DNA of 64,000 nucleotides from positions 248,001 through 312,000 of the forward strand of contig NZ_JAPPRR010000001.1 of NCBI RefSeq assembly GCF_026719705.1, in the 5' to 3' direction. Position 1 is the first letter of the stretch. Each line of letters opens with the position of its first letter. The notes under the pieces are model-generated. The model saw only the letters and a program-made list of their open reading frames with translations, was not told the DNA's origin and did not search any database. The position numbers and the translations under genes are program-made. The stretch comes from Pseudokordiimonas caeni. GTDB lineage: Bacteria; Pseudomonadota; Alphaproteobacteria; Sphingomonadales; Kordiimonadaceae. Below, in pieces: positions 51,073-58,563 of this stretch.

Positions 51073-53478
51073 TCAGTCTGTGATCGTCAGGGTCACGGTT
51101 TTAAGGTCAACCGAGTTCGCGCCGGTCATGATGTCGATCTCGCCGGGCTCCACAACGCGCTCCATCCTGTCGTTCCACAGGCGGAACGATTTTGAAGTCA
51201 GGGTCAGTTCCACCGTTTGCTTCTCGCCCGGTTTCAGGGTGACGCGCTTGAAGCCTTTCAGTTCCTTCACCGGCTGGGTGACGGAGCTGACCTTGTCGCG
51301 AATATAAAGCTGCACGACCTCGTCACCCGCGACCTTGCCGGTGTTGGTGACATCGACCGATACCGTCACGCTGCCGTCTGTCGGGATGGAAGCAGCCGAC
51401 AGGCGCGGTTCGGAAAGGTCGAAGGTCGTGTAGCTGAGGCCGTATCCGAACGGATAGAGGGGCTCGACCGTGTCAAACAGATAGCCCCGGTGGGCGGTCG
51501 GCTTGTGGTTATAGAACATCGGCAACTGGCCGACGCTGCGGGGCAGGGTAACGGGCAGCTTGCCGCCGGGGTTCACATCGCCCATCAGCACAGCGGCGAG
51601 CGCGGGGCCGCCCTGTTCACCCGGATACCAGGCCTCGATGATGGCGTTGGCTTCCTCCGCGATTTTAACGATGGAGGCGGGGCGCCCGTTGATCAGCACA
51701 ACGGTGATCGGCTTGCCAAGCTTCTTGAGCGCGTCAAACAGCTCCTGCTGCTCGCCCACAAGATCAAGGCTTGCACGGTCGCCAAGGTGGCTGTCGGCCC
51801 ATGCTTCGCGGCTCGTCTGTTCGGTATCGCCGAGCGTGAGGACGATCTGGTCGGCGCCCTTCGCTACCTTCACGGCCTCGGCGATGCGTTTGCGGTTCTC
51901 TGTCGGGTCGGCGAGCTTCACCTCATCGGCCCACCAGTCGTCATTTTCGGTGATTTTCACGCCCTCGGCGAAGACGACTCTCGCGGAATCGCCGAGTCTC
52001 GCTTTCATCCCGTCCAGAAGTGACACAGGATTGCGCGGTTCGCCGTAATAGCCGCCAAGGCGGGCCACAGCGGCGCTCGGACCGATGACCGCAACGGTCG
52101 GCTTCGATTTGCCAAGCTTCAGGGGCAGTGTGCCGTCGTTTTTCAGCAGGATCAGTGAGCGCTCGGCGGCCTTGCGGGCAAGGGCCACGCCATCGGCATT
52201 GTTGGCCACCGCTTCGGCTTCATCGGCATTCGCATAGGGGTTTTCAAAAAGCCCGGCGCGGAACTTGACCGACAGCATGCGGCGCACCGCATCGTCGATC
52301 ATGGCCATCGTCACCTTGCCGTCCTTCAGGGCCTGCGGCAGGGTTTTGTAGCTCGTGCCGTCCGGCAGGTCGCTGTCTACCCCGGCTTTCAGGGCAAGGA
52401 CGGCGGCACTTTCAATGTCGGGCGCCACATGGTGGATGCCGGCCATCTGGTCGATCGCCACATAATCGCTGACGATGGCGCCCTTGAAGCCCCATTCACC
52501 ACGCAGCACATCCTGCAACAGCCATGTGTTCGCATGGCTCGGCACGCCGTCGATCTCGTTGTAGGACGGCATCACCGCCTCGATCCCGGTGCGGGTGACG
52601 ACTTCCTCGAACGGCGGGAAGAAGTTTTCGCGAAGCTCGCGTTCCGATATCGGCGCCGGCGCGATATTGGTGCCGCTTTCAGGCTGGCCGTGGCCGGTGA
52701 GGTGCTTCAGGGTGGCAAACACCTTGCCGGGCGCCAGTGTGCGGGCGCGGTTCAGGCCTTGCAGGCCCTCAACGGCCGCGACGCCCATTTCACCGACCAG
52801 ATACGGATCTTCGCCGAAGGTTTCTTCGAACCGGCCCCAGCGTGGATCACGGGCGATATCAACAACCGGCGACAGGGCGAGATGCGCACCGCGCGCCCGC
52901 ATTTCAAGCGCGGTCAGCTCGTTCACTTCGCGGATGAGATCCGTATCCCACGAAGATGCAAGGCCGATGGCTTGCGGGAAGCTCGTGGCATCCACGGCGG
53001 CATAGCCATGCAGGCCTTCTTCGTGGAACAGCATCGGGATGCCGAGCCGGGTTTCCTCGACCATGAATTTTTGCAACTTGTTCACCAGTGCCACTGTCTG
53101 GCGGGCATCGAGGCGTTTGGCGACACGCGGCGACACAGCCCCGGCCACGTCTGACGGGCGGGCATATTGCCCGATACCGAGCGGATGGGCGGCCTTCAGC
53201 TTGGCGAGGTCGATCTCGCCCTTGGGGCCAACGAATTTGACCTTGCCGTCCCAGACCGTGGTCATCTGGACGATCTTTTCTTCCAGCGTCATGCGGGCCA
53301 GCAGGTCTTCAACCCGTGCTTCCACGCTGGCGGTTGCGTCCTTGTAGACGGGCAGGTCGGCGGCGACAGCGGTGCCTTCGAGCCATACGCTTGCAACCCC
53401 CGTCACTGTCGGTGCGGCAACCCCGAGTGCGAGCGCGATGCTGGTGCCCATAAGAAATTGATTGATGTGGATGCGCAT
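51073..53478 (-). CDS. GH3 beta-xylosidase/beta-glucosidase, Sec-exported paralogue
   Basis: An 801-residue GH3 enzyme with the same three-domain layout as its downstream neighbour and long shared stretches (FHEEGLHGYAAVDATSFPQA, RDPRWGRFEETFGEDPYLV, LKHLTGHGQPESGTN, nucleophile Asp in IVSDYVAI). Unlike that paralogue it begins with a longer hydrophobic leader (MRIHINQFLMGTSIALALGVA, cleavage near AVAA) without twin arginines, so Sec export is likely. Probably a tandem duplication with some specialisation for oligosaccharide length or linkage. First gene of the GH3-GH3-GH10 operon; GGGAGGGG precedes the ATG. A XylR-like operator lies in the divergent promoter. Confidence 0.92.
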   Translation of the reverse strand: MRIHINQFLMGTSIALALGVAAPTVTGVASVWLEGTAVAADLPVYKDATASVEARVEDLLARMTLEEKIVQMTTVWDGKVKFVGPKGEIDLAKLKAAHPLGIGQYARPSDVAGAVSPRVAKRLDARQTVALVNKLQKFMVEETRLGIPMLFHEEGLHGYAAVDATSFPQAIGLASSWDTDLIREVNELTALEMRARGAHLALSPVVDIARDPRWGRFEETFGEDPYLVGEMGVAAVEGLQGLNRARTLAPGKVFATLKHLTGHGQPESGTNIAPAPISERELRENFFPPFEEVVTRTGIEAVMPSYNEIDGVPSHANTWLLQDVLRGEWGFKGAIVSDYVAIDQMAGIHHVAPDIESAAVLALKAGVDSDLPDGTSYKTLPQALKDGKVTMAMIDDAVRRMLSVKFRAGLFENPYANADEAEAVANNADGVALARKAAERSLILLKNDGTLPLKLGKSKPTVAVIGPSAAVARLGGYYGEPRNPVSLLDGMKARLGDSARVVFAEGVKITENDDWWADEVKLADPTENRKRIAEAVKVAKGADQIVLTLGDTEQTSREAWADSHLGDRASLDLVGEQQELFDALKKLGKPITVVLINGRPASIVKIAEEANAIIEAWYPGEQGGPALAAVLMGDVNPGGKLPVTLPRSVGQLPMFYNHKPTAHRGYLFDTVEPLYPFGYGLSYTTFDLSEPRLSAASIPTDGSVTVSVDVTNTGKVAGDEVVQLYIRDKVSSVTQPVKELKGFKRVTLKPGEKQTVELTLTSKSFRLWNDRMERVVEPGEIDIMTGANSVDLKTVTLTITD

Positions 53479-53564
53479 GGGTCCCCTCCCTTGGAAAATT
53501 GCGAACCGCTCCTCCCCAGAAGCGGTGGAAACTATGGTCAGCAGCCATCGATATGCGGGAAAGG

Positions 53565-53636
53565 TCCCATCGGATGGTAGCCAATGATAGCGGTAACATG
53601 ATATAGGCTTGCAAAGTTTGTCAATGCCCGATGGGA
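53565..53636. repeat. Nine-base inverted repeat bracketing the XylR-like operator
   Basis: TCCCATCGG (53565-53573) and CCGATGGGA (53628-53636) are perfect inverted copies 54 bases apart, on either side of the operator at 53585. Could be a second regulator's site or DNA-loop geometry; chance cannot be excluded. Confidence 0.4.
53585..53598. promoter_or_regulatory. XylR-like operator between the GH3 operon and GH67: TGATAGCGGTAACA
   Basis: It fits TGNTAGCGNTANCA exactly and sits in the 208-base divergent region between the GH3-GH3-GH10 operon and the alpha-glucuronidase gene, so it can control both. Confidence 0.75.
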
Positions 53637-53686
53637 GGGCATGGTGTCGATTTGGCCATATGAGGGGCCATATGAGGGGAGGGCGT

Positions 53687-55828
53687 ATGGCGAACCGGAC
53701 CTTGCGGAGCCTTGTGTTCCTGCTGGTTATGGCATGGGGGCTTTCTGCCCGCGTTTTTGCCGAAGATGGATATGACCTGTGGCTGCGCTACAAGCCGCTG
53801 GAGGATGCCGCACGCGCCGAGCTTCATAAAGCCGCACAGCAGGTTGCAGCCCCCGGTGAGCGGACGCCGACCCTTCAGGCGGCACTTGACGAGCTTGTGC
53901 GTGGCATCGACGGGCTTGCGGGGCAGGCGCCAACGATTGCCGAGTCTGCCGAGTCCGGCGCGATTCTTCTCGTGAAACCGGATACCTTGCCGGAGCATCT
54001 GAAAGGCAAGGTCAGCTTTGATGGGCTTGGTGGCGATGGCTACCGCCTGCTGTCGGTGGATGGCGAGCGTACCCTGATTGCCGCCAACAGTGATATCGGT
54101 CTTCTGTATGGCAGCTTTGCCCTGTTGCGGCATCTGCAGACCGGCGGGCGGCTTGAGGGACTCGATGTCAGCGAAGCCCCCCGCCTGCAGCGCCGCATGC
54201 TCAATCACTGGGACAATCCCGACCGCACGGTGGAGCGCGGCTATGCCGGCCAGTCGATCTGGGACTGGTGGAAGCTCCCCGATCATCTGGATGCGCGCTA
54301 CACGGATTATGCTCGCGCCAATGCCTCCATCGGCATCAATGGCACGGTGCTGAATAATGTGAATGCCAAGGCTGAAATGCTGACCGCCCGCTGGATCGCC
54401 AAGGCAGCAGCCTTGGCCAATGTGTTGCGGCCTTATGGCATCCGCGTCTATCTGTCGGCGCGCTTTTCGGCGCCGTTCGAGCTTGGCGCCACTGAAACCG
54501 CCGATCCGCTTGACCCGGCTGTGCGCAACTGGTGGGCAAAAAAGGCGGACGAGATTTATGCCGCCATCCCGGACTTCGGCGGCTTTCTGGTGAAAGCCAA
54601 TTCCGAGGGCCAGCCCGGCCCGCAGGATTATGGCCGCAGCCATACAGACGGCGCCAATATGCTGGCGGCAGCGGTGAGACCACATGGCGGCATCGTCCTG
54701 TGGCGGGCGTTTGTTTACAGCGAAACGGACGCGAGCGACCGGGCGAAGCAGGCCTATGCCGAGTTCAAACCGCTGGATGGCCGGTTTGCGGATAATGTGA
54801 CCGTGCAGGTGAAAAACGGCCCGATCGATTTCCAGCCGCGCGAGCCGATCCATCCGCTGTTCGGCGCCATGCCGGAAACATCGGTGACGGCGGAGTTCCA
54901 GATCACCAAGGAATATCTGGGATTTGTCACCCATCTTGCCTATCTCGGGCCCCTGTATGAGGAAGTGCTGAAAACTGATACCTTCCGGGGCGGCGCGGGG
55001 CAAACGGCCGCGAAACTCCTGATGGCCGAGCCGCTTTCGGGCCTCGCCGGGGTCGCCAACATCGGCAGCGACAGGAACTGGAGCGGATCGCACTTCGATC
55101 AGGCCAACTGGTATGCTTTCGGCCGGCTCGCCTGGGACCCGGAAGCCTCGGCCGAGGATATCGCCCGCGAATGGGTGGCAATGACATTCAGCCGTGACCG
55201 CGAGGTGATCGCGAAGGTTACAGGTATGATGATGGCATCGCGCGAGGCGGTCGTCGACTATATGACACCCATGGGTCTCGCGCACCTGATGGGCACCGGG
55301 CATCATTACGGCCCGGCCCCGTGGGTGGACGATCTCGCCCGCCCCGAATGGAACCCGGCCTACTATCACCGGGCGGACGCCGGGGGCATCGGTTTTGACC
55401 GCACGGCCACAGGCAGTGATGCCATCGCCCAATATGCAGCACCGCTTGCCGGGCTATACGGGGACCGGCAGACGGTACCACCTGAGTTTCTCCTCTGGTT
55501 CCACCACGTGGGATGGGATGAGACGCTGCCGTCCGGTCGCACCGTTTGGGCGGAACTGGTGCATCACTATGATCGCGGTGTGGCAGCAGTCGGTACCATG
55601 CGGCGCACATGGGCTGGGCTCGAAGGGCGCATCGATCCTGCACGTTTCAGGGATGTCTCCGACTTTCTGGCGATACAGGAGAAGGAAGCCATCTGGTGGC
55701 GTGACGCTTGCCTTGCCTATTTCGCTTCCGTTTCCGGCCGCGCCTTGCCACCGGGCACGCGCCCGCCGGCGCATCCGCTTTCCTGGTATCAGGCACAGCA
55801 GTTTCCCTATGCGCCGGGGCATCCCTGA
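53687..55828 (+). CDS. GH67 alpha-glucuronidase
   Basis: A 713-residue enzyme that removes (4-O-methyl)glucuronic acid from the non-reducing end of xylo-oligosaccharides. The N-terminal alpha/beta domain (to about 135), the (beta/alpha)8 barrel (APRLQRRMLNHWDNPDRTVERGYAG-like, GFLVKANSEGQPGPQDYGRSHTDGANM, VKNGPIDFQPREP) and the helical C-terminus (GHHYGPAPWVDD) are all GH67-specific. The chosen ATG at 53687 gives a signal peptide (LRSLVFLLVMAWGLSARVFA), suggesting periplasmic action, whereas many GH67 enzymes are cytoplasmic. GGGGAGGG lies just upstream; earlier in-frame Mets have no site. Confidence 0.95.
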   Translation: MANRTLRSLVFLLVMAWGLSARVFAEDGYDLWLRYKPLEDAARAELHKAAQQVAAPGERTPTLQAALDELVRGIDGLAGQAPTIAESAESGAILLVKPDTLPEHLKGKVSFDGLGGDGYRLLSVDGERTLIAANSDIGLLYGSFALLRHLQTGGRLEGLDVSEAPRLQRRMLNHWDNPDRTVERGYAGQSIWDWWKLPDHLDARYTDYARANASIGINGTVLNNVNAKAEMLTARWIAKAAALANVLRPYGIRVYLSARFSAPFELGATETADPLDPAVRNWWAKKADEIYAAIPDFGGFLVKANSEGQPGPQDYGRSHTDGANMLAAAVRPHGGIVLWRAFVYSETDASDRAKQAYAEFKPLDGRFADNVTVQVKNGPIDFQPREPIHPLFGAMPETSVTAEFQITKEYLGFVTHLAYLGPLYEEVLKTDTFRGGAGQTAAKLLMAEPLSGLAGVANIGSDRNWSGSHFDQANWYAFGRLAWDPEASAEDIAREWVAMTFSRDREVIAKVTGMMMASREAVVDYMTPMGLAHLMGTGHHYGPAPWVDDLARPEWNPAYYHRADAGGIGFDRTATGSDAIAQYAAPLAGLYGDRQTVPPEFLLWFHHVGWDETLPSGRTVWAELVHHYDRGVAAVGTMRRTWAGLEGRIDPARFRDVSDFLAIQEKEAIWWRDACLAYFASVSGRALPPGTRPPAHPLSWYQAQQFPYAPGHP

Positions 55829-55839
55829 TAGCGGTCGCA
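55826..55839. promoter_or_regulatory. Degenerate XylR-like operator: TGATAGCGGTCGCA
   Basis: It differs from TGNTAGCGNTANCA at one fixed base. It overlaps the GH67 stop codon and lies 66 bases before the LacI regulator's start, so it may give autoregulation. Weakest of the four copies. Confidence 0.4.
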
Positions 55840-55904
55840 TTTGTCCGTGACAGGGGGCGGCCGCTATGGCATGGAACACAGGGCTAGCAAGGGCAGGGTA
55901 AATA

Positions 55905-56960
55905 ATGAGTATCAAACAGCAGCGACGCGGCACAGGCAGTGCGACCATCAGCGATGTGGCGCGTCTTGCCGGCTTTTCCCCGATGACTGTCTCCCGCGTG
56001 ATCAACGGCGGCGGCAATGTAAAGGAAAGCACTCGCGACGCCATCAATGCCGCCATCAAGGAACTCAACTATTCGCCGAACCCGGCAGCGCGCAGCCTTG
56101 CCGGAGTTGAGCCTATCCGGATCGGGCTTCTTTACAGTAACCCCTCGGCGGCTTATCTCAGCGAAGTGCTGGTCGGCAGCCTCGATCGCGCCAGCCGCAT
56201 CGATGTGCAGCTTGTTGTCGCGCGCTGCGAACCGCCTGAAAATTACCGCGAGGCGGCCGAGCATTTGCTGGAACGCGGCGTTCATGGCCTGATCCTCACC
56301 TCGCCGCTTTGCGACCTGCAGGAAGTGGTGGATGTCGTCACGGAAGGCGATCAGCCCGTGGTCGCGCTCGCCGGTGGTAAGCCGTCGGATGACCTTATCA
56401 CCATCAATGTGGATGATTTCGAAGCCGCCCATGCGATGACGAAACATCTGATCGGCCTTGGTCACAGGCGTATCGGTTTCATCATCGGCAGTCCCATTCA
56501 GGCCGCCTCGGGCCGCCGGCTGGAAGGTTACCGCGCCGCGCTTGCGGAAGCCGGTATCCCGGCGGATGAAAAGCTGATCGAACAGGGCCATTTCACCTAC
56601 CGTTCCGGCCTCGCAGCTGCTGACAAGCTGATGGATCTTGCCGTTCCGCCCACCGCTGTCTTCGCCTCGAACGATGACATGGCGGCGGCCGTTGTGGCGG
56701 TTGCCCACCGGCGCGGGCTTGATGTGCCGAACGATCTTACTGTTTGCGGGTTCGACGATACAGCCTTTGCAAGCTCCATCTGGCCGGAACTGACAACGAT
56801 TCGCCAGCCGATTGCCGAAATGGCCCGCACCGCCGTTGACATGCTGACGGACGAAATTCTCGCGCACCGGGCCGGGAAATCGCTGCCGCGCGAACACCGG
56901 ATCGCCGCGTTCGAGCTGATCAAGCGCCAGTCCGACGCCCCGCCGAAGAACAGCAGGTAA
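55905..56960 (+). CDS. LacI-family repressor of the xylan/xylose locus (XylR-like)
   Basis: A 351-residue LacI regulator. The helix-turn-helix (ATISDVARLAGFSPMTVSRVINGGGNV) and hinge (NYSPNPAARSLAG) are followed by a sugar-binding domain (about 70-340) with GHRRIGFIIG, FASNDDMAAAVV and GFDDTAFASS. It lies between the alpha-glucuronidase and the xylose transporter on the same strand. The recurring TGNTAGCGNTANCA sites nearby are its best candidate targets; as I recall, the Caulobacter xylose repressor binds a motif of the same form. Effector is probably xylose or a xylo-oligosaccharide. Confidence 0.92.
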   Translation: MSIKQQRRGTGSATISDVARLAGFSPMTVSRVINGGGNVKESTRDAINAAIKELNYSPNPAARSLAGVEPIRIGLLYSNPSAAYLSEVLVGSLDRASRIDVQLVVARCEPPENYREAAEHLLERGVHGLILTSPLCDLQEVVDVVTEGDQPVVALAGGKPSDDLITINVDDFEAAHAMTKHLIGLGHRRIGFIIGSPIQAASGRRLEGYRAALAEAGIPADEKLIEQGHFTYRSGLAAADKLMDLAVPPTAVFASNDDMAAAVVAVAHRRGLDVPNDLTVCGFDDTAFASSIWPELTTIRQPIAEMARTAVDMLTDEILAHRAGKSLPREHRIAAFELIKRQSDAPPKNSR

Positions 56961-57019
56961 TTCCGGCGCTTGACGCCTGATTTGACCGAAAGGTTGAAAT
57001 TTCGGCTTCTCTTTGTAAA

Positions 57020-57033
57020 AGTTAGCGCTAACA
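57020..57033. promoter_or_regulatory. XylR-like operator upstream of xylE: AGTTAGCGCTAACA
   Basis: It contains the perfect 12-base palindrome GTTAGCGCTAAC at 57021-57032, the most symmetrical copy in the window, 55 bases before the transporter start and just after the LacI gene. Confidence 0.8.
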
Positions 57034-57087
57034 TGCACGCATGATCCGTGGGGACGGGTGCGAGATTGACAGGGGAGAACCAGTTAC

Positions 57088-58500
57088 ATGTCAGAGGGTA
57101 ATGCTGATCGCGTGAATATGGCATTCATCGCGGCAATCGTGGCTGTCGCTACTATCGGCGGCTTCATGTTCGGGTACGACAGCGGGGTGATCAACGGCAC
57201 CCAGGACGGGCTTGAAAAAGCCTTCGACCTGAGCGAGCTCGGCACCGGGCTCAATGTGGGGGCGATCCTCCTTGGTTGCGCCACGGGTGCCTTCCTCGCC
57301 GGTCGCATGGCGGACCTGATCGGCCGCCGCAATGTGATGCTGATCGCCGCTGTGCTGTTCATCATCAGTGCCATCGCGGCGGGGGCTGCCGATTCGTCCG
57401 GCATCTTCATCATTGCCCGCTTCATCGGGGGCGTGGGCGTGGGCGCGGCGAGCGTGCTGTCGCCCGCCTATATCAGCGAGGTGACGCCGGCGAACATTCG
57501 CGGGCGGCTTATCAGCGTGAACCAGGTGATGATCATTTCGGGCCTGACCGGTGCCTTTGTGGCCAACTATGCGCTGGCGAAGCTCGCCGGGGGTTCGACG
57601 GCTGAATTCTGGCTCGGCTTCCCGGCATGGCGCTGGATGTTCTGGATGCAGATCATCCCGGCGACCATTTTCCTCGTCACGCTCACCATCATCCCGGAAA
57701 GCCCGCGTTTTCTGGTGGTGAAGGGGCGCGAAGCTGAAGCCGAAGCCGTGCTGACCCGCCTTTTCGGGCCGACCGCCGCCAAGTTCAAAGTGAACGAGAT
57801 TCGCCAGTCGCTTGCTGCCGATCACCAGCCGCGCCTGTCGGACCTGATCGATCCGTCGACCGGCAAGGTGCGCAAGGTGGTTTGGGGCGGCATCATGCTT
57901 GCCGTGTTCCAGCAGCTTGTGGGCATCAATATCGTTTTCTATTACGGCGCGGTCCTCTGGCAGGCTGTGGGCTTCAGCGAAAATGACGCGCTGTTGATCA
58001 ATATCATGTCCGGCAGTCTCTCCATCGGTGCCTGCTTCGTTGCCATGGCGCTGATTGACCGGATCGGCCGCAAGCCGCTGTTGCTGATTGGTTCAGCGGG
58101 GATGGCGATCACGCTGGCGCTGATGGCGATTTCCTTCTCCACCGGTACGCTCGATGAGGCCGGCAAGCTGCATCTTTCCGACAATTTCGGCCTTATCGCC
58201 CTTGTCAGCGCCAATGCTTACGCGGCACTCTTCAATCTCAGCTGGGGACCGGTGATGTGGACGATGCTTGGCGAAATGTTCCCGAACCAGATCCGGGGCT
58301 CCGGCCTTGCGGTATCGGGCTTTGCACAGTGGATTGCCAACTTCGCCATTGTCGTGAGCTTCCCGTGGCTCCTCACCGTGGTTGGCCTGCCGATCACCTA
58401 TGGCTTCTACGCCGCCTGCGCTTTCATCTCCTTCTTCCTGGTGCGGACGCTGATCCGCGAAACCAAGGGGCAGGAGCTTGAGGAAATGCTCGGCTCGTAA
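57088..58500 (+). CDS. xylE: D-xylose:H+ symporter, MFS sugar porter family
   Basis: A 470-residue inner membrane transporter with 12 membrane segments. Sugar porter signatures are all present: GGFMFGYDSGVING, GRMADLIGRRN, ARFIGGVGVGAASVLSPAYISEVTP, PESPRFLVVKGR, QQLVGINIVFYYGAVLW, DRIGRKPLLLIGSAG and the tail ETKGQELEEM. The residues match XylE/GalP-type proteins. Placement between the LacI regulator and xylonate dehydratase makes xylose the natural substrate, although the family also carries glucose, galactose and arabinose. Start ATG at 57088. Confidence 0.93.
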   Translation: MSEGNADRVNMAFIAAIVAVATIGGFMFGYDSGVINGTQDGLEKAFDLSELGTGLNVGAILLGCATGAFLAGRMADLIGRRNVMLIAAVLFIISAIAAGAADSSGIFIIARFIGGVGVGAASVLSPAYISEVTPANIRGRLISVNQVMIISGLTGAFVANYALAKLAGGSTAEFWLGFPAWRWMFWMQIIPATIFLVTLTIIPESPRFLVVKGREAEAEAVLTRLFGPTAAKFKVNEIRQSLAADHQPRLSDLIDPSTGKVRKVVWGGIMLAVFQQLVGINIVFYYGAVLWQAVGFSENDALLINIMSGSLSIGACFVAMALIDRIGRKPLLLIGSAGMAITLALMAISFSTGTLDEAGKLHLSDNFGLIALVSANAYAALFNLSWGPVMWTMLGEMFPNQIRGSGLAVSGFAQWIANFAIVVSFPWLLTVVGLPITYGFYAACAFISFFLVRTLIRETKGQELEEMLGS

Positions 58501-58514
58501 AGACCACAGCTCAT

Positions 58515-58538
58515 GCGGGGCCGGTGAGCCGGCTCCGC
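58515..58538. repeat. GC-rich hairpin between xylE and xylD
   Basis: GCGGGGCCGG and CCGGCTCCGC (one G-U pair) with a TGAG loop, in the 63-base gap of a presumed operon. It has no T-run. It could set the ratio of the two messages by stabilising the xylE 3' end. Confidence 0.6.
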
Positions 58539-58563
58539 GCGTGTTCCGTTTCAGGAGGTTCAG

